A DNA stretch of 34,688 nt. It comes from VGXO01 sp964614695. GTDB taxonomy: Bacteria; Planctomycetota; Phycisphaerae; Phycisphaerales; SM1A02. A program made the position numbers and the translations under genes. Positions 8,320-15,927 of the stretch are shown one piece after another. The stretch lies in the NCBI GenBank assembly GCA_964614695.1, contig CAZTMB010000017.1, forward strand, positions 1 through 34,688. Direction: 5' to 3'. Position 1 is the first letter of the stretch. Every line of letters starts with the position of its first letter. The notes beneath the pieces were generated by a model. That model saw nothing but the letters and a program-made list of their open reading frames with translations. It was not told where the DNA came from and did no database searches.

Positions 8320-8629
8320 GTCTGTGGCTCGGCGGGACGCGGGATCGCCGATCGTGCAAGGGCTCGCAGGATCGACGGCCCAAAGGGCGAACCGGGGTTA
8401 TCGACCGAGCCGCAGGGGCGGATGAGTGGCGGCGGTGGATTCGTGAAAGGTCGCTCCCCCGGGCCCGCGGTTGCGGAATCGCCACGGCGACTCCGTCAAG
8501 GTCGCCGCTTGAGGTGCTTGGCGACGCGCCGGCTTGCGAAGGGCCTCGATCGAGATGCCGGCGGCGGCAAGACCCGCACGCGGGCCCCATGACGCGCCCA
8601 AACCCGGGTCTCGAGGATCGGGAGAGCGA
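8320..8629. other. Intergenic region between fabF and the GH15 gene
   Basis: These 310 bases separate two minus-strand genes. A 67-codon open frame (8398-8601, minus) has no ribosome site and biased composition, so I do not call it. No clear -10/-35 pair or strong terminator is visible. Confidence 0.5.
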
Positions 8630-9889
8630 TCAGTCGCCGTCGTAGCGGCCGAACAGCAGGCTCACGTTGTGACCGCCGAAGCCGAAGGAGTTGTTGATGG
8701 CGTATCGGACCGGCCGCTCCTGCGCGACGTTCGCGGCGAAGTCGAGGTCGAAGCCCTCGTCCGGCGCCTCGAGATTGATCGTCGGCGGGATGATCCCGTC
8801 GTGGATCGCGAGGACCGTCGCCACGCTCTCGATGCCGCCCGCGGCGCCGAGGCAGTGCCCGGTCATGCTCTTGGTCGAACTCATGACGAGACGCTTCGAG
8901 TGGTCGCCGAAGAGCGATCGCACCGCGTTCACCTCCGCGGCGTCTCCGAGCGGAGTCGAGGTGCCGTGGGCGTTGATGTAGTCGATCTCGCTTCGATCGA
9001 GTTCGGCCTCGCGGATTGCGCAGTCCATGGCGAGCTTCGCACCGGTGCCGGCCTCGTCGGGCGCCGCGATGTGGAAGGCGTCGCCGGAGGAACCGAACGA
9101 GAGGACCTCGGCGTAGATCTTCGCCCCGCGGCGCTTGGCATGCTCGAGCTCCTCGAGGATGAGCACCGCCGCACCCTCGGCGAGCACGAAGCCGTCGCGA
9201 TCGCGGTCAAAAGGACGCGACGCCCGCTGAGGGGCGTCGTTTCGGGTCGAGAGCGCCTTCATGGCCGCGAACGATCCGATGCAGAGCGGGCTGACTGCCG
9301 CCTCGGATCCTCCGGCGAACATCACGTCGGCGAGACCTCGCTGGATGAGATGCAGCGCCGTGCCGATCGCATGGCCGCCGGTGGCGCACGCCGTCGCGGT
9401 CGCGGAGTTGGCGCCTCGAAGGCCGTGGCGGATCGAGACGTTGCCCGCGCAGGCGTTCACCATCAACTTCGGCACGACGAAGGGACTGATCTTCCGCGGC
9501 CCGGTCTCGAGCAGCTTCCGGTAGCCCTCCTCGATCGTGAGGATGCCGCCGATGCCGGAACCGATCACGACGCCGCGACGCGACGAGTCGCCGGACGTGA
9601 AGTCGATGCCGCAGTCCTTGGCGGCTTCCTCGGCCGCCCACATTCCGAGATGGCAGAAGCGATCCATTCGCTTCGCCTCGCGGACATCGATCAGCGTCGT
9701 GATGTCCCAGTCGCGGACTTCACCCGCGAAGCGCACGGTCCAATCGTCGCTCTGTTCGAACGACTCGATGGTCGCGATGCCGGATCGGCCCTCGACGAGG
9801 CCCTTCCAGGTGTCCGGGACGTTGTGTCCCAGATCGGTGACGGCCCCCATGCCGGTGACCACCACCCGCCTGAGTTCGATGGTTCGCAT
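8630..9889 (-). CDS. fabF: 3-oxoacyl-[acyl-carrier-protein] synthase II (FabF)
   Basis: FabF condenses malonyl-ACP with a growing acyl-ACP in fatty acid elongation. The 419-residue protein begins RRVVVTGMG and has the thiolase-fold active site: Cys168 in TATACATGG, His308 in NAHGTSTPLGD, Lys340 and His345 in STKSMTGHCLGAAGG, and GFGGHN near the C-terminus. Length is normal for the family. The frame runs 11 codons further upstream, but the ATG at 9889 places the first strand where it belongs; neither start has a clear ribosome site. It is last in the fab series on this strand, 77 bases after acpP. Confidence 0.96.
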   Translation of the reverse strand: MRTIELRRVVVTGMGAVTDLGHNVPDTWKGLVEGRSGIATIESFEQSDDWTVRFAGEVRDWDITTLIDVREAKRMDRFCHLGMWAAEEAAKDCGIDFTSGDSSRRGVVIGSGIGGILTIEEGYRKLLETGPRKISPFVVPKLMVNACAGNVSIRHGLRGANSATATACATGGHAIGTALHLIQRGLADVMFAGGSEAAVSPLCIGSFAAMKALSTRNDAPQRASRPFDRDRDGFVLAEGAAVLILEELEHAKRRGAKIYAEVLSFGSSGDAFHIAAPDEAGTGAKLAMDCAIREAELDRSEIDYINAHGTSTPLGDAAEVNAVRSLFGDHSKRLVMSSTKSMTGHCLGAAGGIESVATVLAIHDGIIPPTINLEAPDEGFDLDFAANVAQERPVRYAINNSFGFGGHNVSLLFGRYDGD

Positions 9890-9966
9890 GATCGATGGAG
9901 AAGGACCGCAGGCGACCCGCATCGGCGGGGACGCCCCGGACCGGCATCAAGCGGGCCGCGGGGGCC

Positions 9967-10215
9967 TCACTTGTTGTTCATGTTGGCCTTGATGAAGTCG
10001 ATCGCCTGGCCGATGTTCTGGATCTTCTCGGCCTGGTCGTCGGGGATGTTCGTCTCGAACTCGTCCTCGAACTCCATCACCAGCTCGACGATGTCGAGGC
10101 TGTCGGCGTTGAGGTCGGTCTGGAAGTTCGTCTCGCGGGTGATCTCACTCTTGTCGACGCCCATCTGCTCGGCGACGATGTCGATCACCTTGGCTTCGAT
10201 TTCCTGCTCGTTCAC
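9967..10215 (-). CDS. acpP: Acyl carrier protein
   Basis: The 82-residue acidic four-helix protein carries fatty acyl chains on a phosphopantetheine arm. The attachment serine is Ser39 in LNADSLDIVELVM. It is typical ACP length with a normal end (FIKANMNNK). The start is GTG at 10215, supported by AGGAG 8 nt upstream; the frame runs on, but through the promoter and leader region. It lies between fabG (98 bases upstream) and fabF, the common arrangement for ACP. A short hairpin (10238-10253, 6-bp stem ACCCGG/CCGGGT, loop GATT) lies in its leader. Confidence 0.97.
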   Translation of the reverse strand: MNEQEIEAKVIDIVAEQMGVDKSEITRETNFQTDLNADSLDIVELVMEFEDEFETNIPDDQAEKIQNIGQAIDFIKANMNNK

Positions 10216-10263
10216 GTTGGGCGCTCCTGGCGTGGCAACCCGGGATTCCGGGTGCGGCGGCGA

Positions 10264-10269
10264 AATATA
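10264..10269 (-). promoter_or_regulatory. Possible -10 element of acpP (TATATT)
   Basis: TATATT on the minus strand, 48 nt before the acpP GTG, is the only AT-rich hexamer in this spacer. It may give acpP its own promoter inside the fab cluster. No matching -35 box is seen. Confidence 0.35.
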
Positions 10270-10313
10270 GCGGAAGTCGCCTCGGATTCCCGTACCGAGG
10301 CGCACTCGTCGAT

Positions 10314-11048
10314 TCAGCTCGCGAGACCCCCGTCCACGACGAGGACCTGAGCGGTCAGATACCCCGCCTCGTCGCTCGTCGCGTAGGCGACGGCGGCGGC
10401 GATGTCGTCGGGACTCCCGAAGCGACGCAGGGGGATGCTCGGCAGGACCTGCTCCTTCAAGGCGGCCGGAAGGACCGCGGTCATGTCGGTCTCGATGAAT
10501 CCCGGGGCCACCACGTTCGCGGTGATGCCCTTGGCTCCAAGTTCCTTGGCGATCGTCTTGGTCAGCCCGACCAGGCCCGCCTTCGCGGCGGCGTAGTTGG
10601 CCTGGCCCGCGTTGCCGGTCAGCCCGGAGACCGATCCGACGTTCACGATGCGGCCGAACTTCCCCCGCATCATCGGGCGGGCCGCGGCGCGGCAGGCGAT
10701 GAAGGCTGAGCGGAGGTTCACCGACAGCACGGTGTCGAAGTCCTCGTCGCTCATCCGCAGGATCAGGCCGTCTCGGGTGATTCCGGCGTTGTTGACGAGG
10801 ATGTCGAGGCGTCCGTGCGTCTCGGCGACCGACTCCACGAGCGCCGCAACCGCACTGCCGTCACCGACATCGCAGGTTCGTGCCTCGGCGGATCCGCCGG
10901 CGGCGGAAATCTCCGCGACGAGCGTCTCGAGTTCGGGCAGCGAACGGCTCACCGCGACGACGTGCCGCCCGTCCTTGGCAAGGCGAGCCGCGATGGCGCG
11001 TCCGATTCCGCGGCTGGCTCCGGTCACGATGGCGACGCGTCGTTCGAT
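10314..11048 (-). CDS. fabG: 3-oxoacyl-[acyl-carrier-protein] reductase FabG (apparent ATC start)
   Basis: FabG is the NADPH-dependent reductase of fatty acid elongation. It shows TGASRGIG for NADP, NNAG (87-90) and the catalytic set Ser139, Tyr152, Lys156 (NYAAAKAG). No ATG, GTG or TTG stands where the protein should begin: between the in-frame GTG at 11234 and the GTG inside the first strand (VAIVTG) only CTG and ATC codons could serve. An ATC at 11048 lies 8 nt after GGAG (11057-11060) and gives exactly 244 residues, the length of E. coli FabG, with catalytic residues one position off. The GTG at 11234 would put a terminator hairpin inside the gene and overlap the lipoprotein gene by 86 bases. 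I therefore take ATC as the start; a base error in the assembly is the main alternative. Confidence 0.9.
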   Translation of the reverse strand: MERRVAIVTGASRGIGRAIAARLAKDGRHVVAVSRSLPELETLVAEISAAGGSAEARTCDVGDGSAVAALVESVAETHGRLDILVNNAGITRDGLILRMSDEDFDTVLSVNLRSAFIACRAAARPMMRGKFGRIVNVGSVSGLTGNAGQANYAAAKAGLVGLTKTIAKELGAKGITANVVAPGFIETDMTAVLPAALKEQVLPSIPLRRFGSPDDIAAAVAYATSDEAGYLTAQVLVVDGGLAS

Positions 11049-11080
11049 GGCGAGGACTCCGGCGGCAGAGGGTGAACGGT

Positions 11081-11109
11081 CAAGAAAAACGCCCGCCGCA
11101 TCGGCGGGC
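11081..11109 (-). terminator. Intrinsic terminator between the lipoprotein gene and fabG
   Basis: On the minus strand, an 8-bp perfect stem GCCCGCCG/CGGCGGGC with a 3-nt loop is followed by GTTTTTCTT. It is the cleanest intrinsic terminator in the window. It lies 40 bases after the lipoprotein stop and 33 bases before the fabG start, so it either ends the upstream transcript or attenuates fabG. Confidence 0.8.
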
Positions 11110-11124
11110 GAAGAGCGGGGACGG

Positions 11125-11152
11125 AGTGTATCGAACGTCTCGACGGCGTCAG
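11125..11152 (-). promoter_or_regulatory. Possible fabG promoter upstream of the terminator
   Basis: CTGACG (plus positions 11147-11152), 16 bp, then TACACT (11125-11130) on the minus strand. If used, the transcript would begin before the terminator hairpin, making that hairpin a leader attenuator. Weak prediction. Confidence 0.3.
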
Positions 11153-11964
11153 CGACCGAGCGGGCCGCGAGGCGGCGCGACGGGCGAGCCGCCAGGCATG
11201 CGCCGACCCGGGACGCCCGGAGCGCCCGGAGCACCGCCGGGCGTGATGCCCGGACCGCTGCCCGAATCGGCTTCGACGTTGGCGGACTCGGTGAAGTCCT
11301 GCTGAGGGACGACGACCGCCTCGTCCGGTTCGTCGGCGCGGGCGATCTCGGCGCGGTTCACCTCGAACCACGCGGCGATCCAGTCGCTGCCGCTGAGCCG
11401 GTTCATGATGTCCGGCGGCGTCGGCAGCGCATCGAACGTCGCCTCGTCGCCGCGGACCTCGGTCAGCCAGAGCTGCGGCTGGAACTCGAGTCCGGTGTGG
11501 AAGATCGCGAGCATGCACGGGTCGCCTTCCGGACTCCGACCGGTGCGGACATCGACGCGCGAGACGCCGTCGATCGCCTTCGGCCACTCGCCGGCCTCGA
11601 CCATGCGGTCGAACTGGAACTGGTCGGGCATCGAGAGCATCGGCCGGACCTGGTCGCCGTTGCCGCGCACGAACGCGTCGCAGAAGCGCAGGACCGCGAT
11701 CCGCTCCGCATCGGTGCCCGGAGCCTGCGCCTCGGAAAGTCGGACGCGAGGATCGATGCCCAACTGCACCATCAGCGTCTCGATCGGCGTGACCGGAGGC
11801 GGAGGCGGCGGACCGGGATCCGAGGGCGGGGCCTGGACCACCGGGGGGGGCGGCGGCGGATCTCCGCCGCAGCCGACAAGCAGCGTCACCGCAACGGACG
11901 CGAACGCGAGGGCGGCCGCTTCAGGTCGAAGACGTCGCGTTGGACGGGGCAGGGGGTTGGTCAT
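11149..11964 (-). CDS. Proline-rich lipoprotein of unknown function within the fab cluster
   Basis: The 271-residue product has a lipoprotein signal peptide: a basic start, a hydrophobic stretch (about 16-31) and the lipobox LVGC with Cys32. A proline-rich tether (about 36-60, two six-Pro runs) follows, then a folded part of about 150 residues (SEAQAPGTDAERIAVLRFCDAF to AAWFEVNRAEI), and a Gly/Pro-rich tail (about 235-271). I recognise no family. Its first 44 bases overlap the end of fabD, and a GAGGTGA site (6 nt spacing) lies inside fabD, so its translation is coupled to FabD. A strong terminator follows. Its place suggests co-regulation with lipid synthesis; a role there is only inference. 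Confidence 0.8.
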   Translation of the reverse strand: MTNPLPRPTRRLRPEAAALAFASVAVTLLVGCGGDPPPPPPVVQAPPSDPGPPPPPPVTPIETLMVQLGIDPRVRLSEAQAPGTDAERIAVLRFCDAFVRGNGDQVRPMLSMPDQFQFDRMVEAGEWPKAIDGVSRVDVRTGRSPEGDPCMLAIFHTGLEFQPQLWLTEVRGDEATFDALPTPPDIMNRLSGSDWIAAWFEVNRAEIARADEPDEAVVVPQQDFTESANVEADSGSGPGITPGGAPGAPGVPGRRMPGGSPVAPPRGPLGR

Positions 11965-12904
11965 GGCTGGTCACCTCGAAGGAGCGGTCGATCCGTCGCA
12001 TCAGCCCGCGCAGCACGCTGCCGGGCGCCAGTTCATGCAGCGCCGGCTTGGCCTCGCTGGCAAAGGTCGCCAGCATTGCCGAGCACGACTGGCTCCATCG
12101 TACGGGCGAGATCAGCTGCTCGACGAGCCTCTTCCGGAGAAGTTTCGCGTCGTCGGGGTGATGCGGCTCGGCGGTCACGTTCGACCAGACCGGCACTCGC
12201 AGCGGGGCGATCTCGACCTGGTCGAGCGCCTTGGCGAGCCCGTCCGCGGCAGGCTGCATGAGCGGACTGTGGAACGCCCCCGCGACCTGCAGTGGGGTGG
12301 CTCGAACTCCCTTGTCCGAGGCGACCTCAACGGCGCGGCCGCATGCGTCGAGGTCGCCCGACAGCACGATCTGGCCGGGCGCGTTGAAGTTCGCGCAGAC
12401 CAGGATGCCGTTCCCGGCCGCCTCGCCGCAGATCGCCTCGGCCTGGATCTCGTCGGCACCGATCAGGGCGACCATGCCGCCTCGGCTGGCTTCCGCGGCC
12501 TCCTGCATCAGGCGTCCACGGAGGGCGACCAACCGAAGCCCGTCGACGAAGCTGAAGGCGCCGGCGAGGTGCAAGGCGGTGTACTCGCCAAGGGAGAGTC
12601 CGGCCGCGGCGACGATTCGCGGCAACGGCATCTGCTCCAACATGCCTTGCCATGAGGCGACCGCGCAGGCGAAGAGCGCCGGCTGGCTGACGTCGGTCCG
12701 TCCGAGCCGCTCGATCGGGCCCTCGAAGCAAAGGCTGCTCAAGGTCGATCCGCCGAGCGCCGGCAATCCCGCCAACGCCTCGTCCGCGGCGGCGAAGGTC
12801 TGGGCCGCGGCGGCGCACGAGTCGGCCCACGCCTTGCCCATGCCGACCTGCTGCGCGCCCTGCCCCGGGCAGAGCAGCACGACCCCGTGGGGGAATTCGC
12901 TCAT
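11921..12904 (-). CDS. fabD: Malonyl-CoA:ACP transacylase FabD
   Basis: FabD moves malonyl from CoA to ACP. The 327-residue protein has the GQGAQ motif (14-18), the nucleophile Ser104 in GLSLGEYTAL, and His212 in VAGAFHSPLM, then WSNVTAEPH. The residue before the serine is Leu rather than the His of E. coli (GHSLG). The C-terminal tail after LRGLMRRID is polar and overlaps the start of the lipoprotein gene. It begins 4 bases after the fabH stop, with TGGAGA about 10 nt upstream. Part of the rpmF-plsX-fabH-fabD series. Confidence 0.96.
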   Translation of the reverse strand: MSEFPHGVVLLCPGQGAQQVGMGKAWADSCAAAAQTFAAADEALAGLPALGGSTLSSLCFEGPIERLGRTDVSQPALFACAVASWQGMLEQMPLPRIVAAAGLSLGEYTALHLAGAFSFVDGLRLVALRGRLMQEAAEASRGGMVALIGADEIQAEAICGEAAGNGILVCANFNAPGQIVLSGDLDACGRAVEVASDKGVRATPLQVAGAFHSPLMQPAADGLAKALDQVEIAPLRVPVWSNVTAEPHHPDDAKLLRKRLVEQLISPVRWSQSCSAMLATFASEAKPALHELAPGSVLRGLMRRIDRSFEVTSHDQPPAPSNATSST

Positions 12905-12908
12905 GGTG

Positions 12909-13910
12909 TCACAGTCTCCAGACGCCGCTCGCCCAGGTCATGCCGCCGCCGAAGGCGACCAGCATCACCGTCTCGCCGGGCTGGCACTTGCCGGACTTGC
13001 GAAGTTGATCGAAGAGGAGCCCGACGCTGCCCGCCGAGCTGTTCCCGAAGCGGTCGATGTTGACCGGCATCTTCTCGTGGGGGATCCCGATCTTCTCGCG
13101 AGCGGCCTCGATGATCCTTTGGTTCGACTGATGGCAGACGAACTGCGAGATCTCGTCGACCGAGAGCCCGGTCCCGGCGATCGCGTCCTCGACGGTCTCG
13201 CGGAAGCGGGTCACCGCGAACTTGAAGACCTCGCGGCCGTTCATGCGCAGGCAGCCCAGGCGGATCGGATTGTCGTGGTCGCCCTCGGCGATCTCCTGCT
13301 CGCGTCGGGGGATGTAGAGGCTCGCCCAGCCGTGGCCGTCGGCGTGCATCCGTTGGTAGACGCATCCCTTGGAGGGGTCGTCGTGCCGCTCGAGCACCGC
13401 CGCGCCCGCGGCATCGCCGAAGAGGATGCTGACCGATCGATCGTCGTAGTCGATCGCGGTGCTCATCGCGTCGACGCCGATCACGCCCACGCGGCGGAAG
13501 CGTCCCGATCGGATGAGCGAATCGGCGACGTTCATCGAATAGACGAAGCCGCAGCACGCCGCAGTCAGGTCGAAGGCCGCCGCGGGCGCGGCGTCGAGCG
13601 CGGCCGAGATCCGGCAGGCGGTCGACGGGCACGGCATCTCCGGCGTGCAGGTGCCGCAGATGATCAGGTCGAGATCGGAGCCCTTGAGCCCCGCGTCCTC
13701 GAGGGCACGGGCGAGCGCGTCGCGCCCGAGGGTGAAGGTGCCCTCGGTCCGCGGGTCGCAGATCCGGCGCTCGCGGATGCCGGTCCGCTGCAGGATCCAC
13801 TCGTCGGAGGTGTCCATCATCCGCTCGAGATCGCGGTTGTGAAGGACTCGATCCGGAACCGCCGAACCGGTGCCGGCGAGGCGCACGCCGCAGGGTTCGA
13901 CGCCGCTCAT
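12909..13910 (-). CDS. fabH: 3-oxoacyl-[acyl-carrier-protein] synthase III (FabH)
   Basis: FabH starts fatty acid synthesis by condensing an acyl-CoA with malonyl-ACP. The 333-residue protein shows TSDEWILQRTGIRERR, the catalytic Cys119 in LTAACCGF, His260 in CHQSNQRI and Asn290 in RFGNSSAGS, ending GGGMTWASGVWRL. The reading frame continues far upstream opposite plsX, but the start is fixed at 13910, where the ATG overlaps the plsX stop as ATGA (4-base overlap, coupled translation). Confidence 0.97.
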   Translation of the reverse strand: MSGVEPCGVRLAGTGSAVPDRVLHNRDLERMMDTSDEWILQRTGIRERRICDPRTEGTFTLGRDALARALEDAGLKGSDLDLIICGTCTPEMPCPSTACRISAALDAAPAAAFDLTAACCGFVYSMNVADSLIRSGRFRRVGVIGVDAMSTAIDYDDRSVSILFGDAAGAAVLERHDDPSKGCVYQRMHADGHGWASLYIPRREQEIAEGDHDNPIRLGCLRMNGREVFKFAVTRFRETVEDAIAGTGLSVDEISQFVCHQSNQRIIEAAREKIGIPHEKMPVNIDRFGNSSAGSVGLLFDQLRKSGKCQPGETVMLVAFGGGMTWASGVWRL

Positions 13911-14920
13911 GCCGCGACTTCTTCCATCTCCGCCAGCGCCGACACGATCGCCTCGTTGAGGCCGCTCTCGGCGAACTGCTTGGTTCGGAGGATCGCGTTG
14001 CAGATCGTGCGGGCGACGCTCGAGCCGTGCGAGATGAGGCAGTAGCCGTTCACGCCCAGCAGCGGTGCGCCGCCGTACTCGTGGTAGTCGTGCTTGGCGT
14101 AGATGCTTCGCACCACGGGCTCGAGACGAAGCGCAAGCCCCGGATCGATCGCCATCACCTCCGCGGCGATCGCCTTGAAGATGCCGGCGGAGAGCCCTTC
14201 GGCGAGCTTCAGCATCACGTTGCCGACCACGCCGTCGGTGATGACCACGTCCGCCTCGCCGTTGAAGACGCCGCGGCCCTCGACGTATCCGATGAAGTTG
14301 GTCCCGGGCGAACTGCGGAGCATGTCGCGGGCCCGCTTCATCTCGGCCGTGCCCTTCTGCTCCTCGCCGCCGACGTTCATGAGCGCCACCCGCGGGTTCT
14401 CGATGCCGAGGTTCTTCTCCGCGAAGACGCGTCCCATCACGCCGTACTGGGCGAGGTGGTGTGGCTTGGGCTCGATGTTGGCGCCGACGTCGATCAGGAC
14501 GATCGGCCCCGCGAAGGTCGGCACGGTCACCGCGATGCCGGGACGGTGCACGCCGGGGAGCCGCTTCATGTGGAACTGGCTCGCGGTCACGCACGCCCCG
14601 GTGTTGCCCGCGGAAAGCCATCCGTCGAGTTGGCGGTCCTTCGGGCCGGCCATGCGGGCCAGCACCACGATCGAACTGTCCGGATTCTGACGAACGCTCT
14701 CCACCGGAGGCGCCGCCATCTCGATGACCTGCGAGGTCTCGATCAACTCGATGCGGGGGTCGGAGACGCCTCGCTCGGCGAGGGCTTCCTCAAGGACCGC
14801 CCGGTCGCCCGCCAGCACGAGACGATCGTCCGAGCCGAGTCGCTCGAGGGAAGCGAAGCAGCCCTTCAGAATCTCGCCGGGGGCGTGGTCTCCGCCCATG
14901 ACGTCCACGCCGATGCGCAT
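13907..14920 (-). CDS. plsX: Phosphate acyltransferase PlsX
   Basis: PlsX makes acyl-phosphate from acyl-ACP, the first step from fatty acid to phosphatidic acid. The 337-residue protein starts RIGVDVMGGDHAP and has SAGNTGA, LIDVGAN, GYVEGRGVFNGEADVVITDGVVGNV and, near the end, YGGAPLLGVNG and ISHGSS, all typical of the family. GGAGAT lies 9 nt before the ATG. It follows rpmF by 28 bases and overlaps fabH by 4. The rpmF-plsX-fabH-fabD order is a classic bacterial arrangement. Confidence 0.97.
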   Translation of the reverse strand: MRIGVDVMGGDHAPGEILKGCFASLERLGSDDRLVLAGDRAVLEEALAERGVSDPRIELIETSQVIEMAAPPVESVRQNPDSSIVVLARMAGPKDRQLDGWLSAGNTGACVTASQFHMKRLPGVHRPGIAVTVPTFAGPIVLIDVGANIEPKPHHLAQYGVMGRVFAEKNLGIENPRVALMNVGGEEQKGTAEMKRARDMLRSSPGTNFIGYVEGRGVFNGEADVVITDGVVGNVMLKLAEGLSAGIFKAIAAEVMAIDPGLALRLEPVVRSIYAKHDYHEYGGAPLLGVNGYCLISHGSSVARTICNAILRTKQFAESGLNEAIVSALAEMEEVAA

Positions 14921-14948
14921 GAACAGGCATCTCCGGCCGTTGCGGGGT

Positions 14949-15137
14949 TCAGGCGTTCTCTGCGATGCCGCGGACCTGCAGGCCCGGACGCACGTAGCCG
15001 CAGTGGCGGCAGGCCCGGTGGGGCTGCTTCACCTGCCCGCAGTTCGGGCAGGAAACCGAATGGATCGGCTTCAGCGCCTGATGGGATCGGCGGCGTCGGC
15101 CGCGGCCGTGGGTCTGACGAAAGGCGGGAACACCCAT
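14949..15137 (-). CDS. rpmF: Ribosomal protein bL32
   Basis: The 62-residue protein starts MGVP, has a basic stretch (GRGRRRR) and the HQALKP segment, and carries a zinc ribbon of the four-Cys type: Cys30, Cys33 (CPNCG) and Cys43, Cys46 (CRHCGY). The tail after the ribbon is about 10 residues longer than usual. It is the first gene of the lipid cluster and is preceded by the best promoter in the window (TTGACA, 17 bp, TACGTT). No DUF177 (yceD) gene precedes it, unlike in many bacteria; rnhA diverges instead. Confidence 0.95.
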   Translation of the reverse strand: MGVPAFRQTHGRGRRRRSHQALKPIHSVSCPNCGQVKQPHRACRHCGYVRPGLQVRGIAENA

Positions 15138-15262
15138 GGGTTCGACTCGATCGTGTGCAGAGGAACGGGTGAGGCCGGTCCTCGTCGTTCGAGGGCCGCC
15201 TGAAGAACTCGTCGGAGGGGGTCGCCGATCAGGGCGATCCTCCCGGGCGAGACGAACCGAGC

Positions 15263-15291
15263 AACGTAGGGACCAGCGGCAGCGGTGTCAA
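15263..15291 (-). promoter_or_regulatory. Sigma-70-type promoter for rpmF and the lipid cluster
   Basis: On the minus strand: TTGACA (15286-15291), a 17-bp spacer, then TACGTT (15263-15268). The expected start is near 15256, giving a leader of about 118 nt. The -35 is perfect; the -10 has the TACNNT form shared with rpsL and the helicase gene. Confidence 0.7.
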
Positions 15292-15349
15292 GAGTTTGGG
15301 CGTGTCTCGACGCGATCCACGGTGGCCTCTCGGTAGCATCCTCGCCCCT

Positions 15350-15811
15350 ATGGAGTCGCCCGCGAAGGTGGATCTCTTCACCGATGGAGCCTGCACCGGC
15401 AATCCCGGTCCCGGCGGTTGGGCCTTTCTGCTCCGGGAGGACTGCGAGGACGCTCCCAGAGTGCAGAAAGGCTCGGGGGGCGAGCCCTCCACCACCAACA
15501 ACCGCATGGAGCTGATGGCGGCGATCGAGGGCCTCGCGAGGGCCTCCGAGGTCTTCGGCCACGGCTGCGAGATCGTCCTCCACTCCGACAGCCAGTACGT
15601 CACCAAGGGCTTGTCCGAGTGGCTCGACGGCTGGAAGCGGAAGGGGTGGCGGACCACCTCGGGTCCGGTCAAGAACGCCGATCTCTGGCGGCGGCTCGAC
15701 GAGTTTCGCGGGAGGCATCGGATCCGGACCGTCTGGGTTCGCGGCCATGCCGGACATCCCGAGAACGAATGGTGCGATCAGGCCGCCGTCGCGGCGGTGC
15801 CCCGGGGCTGA
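15350..15811 (+). CDS. rnhA: Ribonuclease HI
   Basis: RNase HI cuts the RNA strand of RNA-DNA hybrids such as R-loops and primers. The 153-residue protein has the four catalytic acids Asp12 (FTDGACTGNPGPGG), Glu54 (NRMELMAAIEGL), Asp80 (HSDSQYV) and Asp143 (CDQAA), and the flexible-loop His in RGHAGHPENE. The length matches E. coli RNase HI. The ATG at 15350 gives the normal N-terminus; there is no ribosome site, and a TAGCAT hexamer lies 10 nt before the start, so the mRNA may be almost leaderless. It diverges from rpmF. Confidence 0.96.
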   Translation: MESPAKVDLFTDGACTGNPGPGGWAFLLREDCEDAPRVQKGSGGEPSTTNNRMELMAAIEGLARASEVFGHGCEIVLHSDSQYVTKGLSEWLDGWKRKGWRTTSGPVKNADLWRRLDEFRGRHRIRTVWVRGHAGHPENEWCDQAAVAAVPRG

Positions 15812-15869
15812 GGTCGAAGCGGGCTTCGAGACGGGGCGGATCGGTCTCCGCGAGGAGACGAGTCGACCC

Positions 15870-15898
15870 TTGGCGCCGACGAGGTCCCTCGGTACCTT
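15870..15898 (+). promoter_or_regulatory. Sigma-70-type promoter for rpsL
   Basis: TTGGCG (15870-15875), 17-bp spacer, TACCTT (15893-15898), preceded by GG (GGTACCTT). The predicted start is near 15905, about 23 nt before the rpsL ATG. Confidence 0.6.
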
Positions 15899-15927
15899 TC
15901 CCGATTCCCCCTGAAGGCCGAAGTTTC

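Noticed and set aside
5974..8592. 872-codon plus-strand open frame opposite the GH15 gene
   Set aside because: Antisense shadow of a well-supported GH15 enzyme; composition is Val/Arg/Asp-rich without motifs.
8398..8601. 67-codon minus-strand open frame in the fabF-GH15 spacer
   Set aside because: No ribosome site, no recognisable fold, biased composition.
4791..8630. Cobalamin riboswitch near the B12-binding protein gene
   Set aside because: I looked for a B12-box-like stretch in the spacers around the gene and saw none.
10314..11234. fabG starting at the GTG at 11234
   Set aside because: The added residues would span a strong terminator hairpin with a T tract and overlap the lipoprotein gene by 86 bases; they look like a frame shadow.
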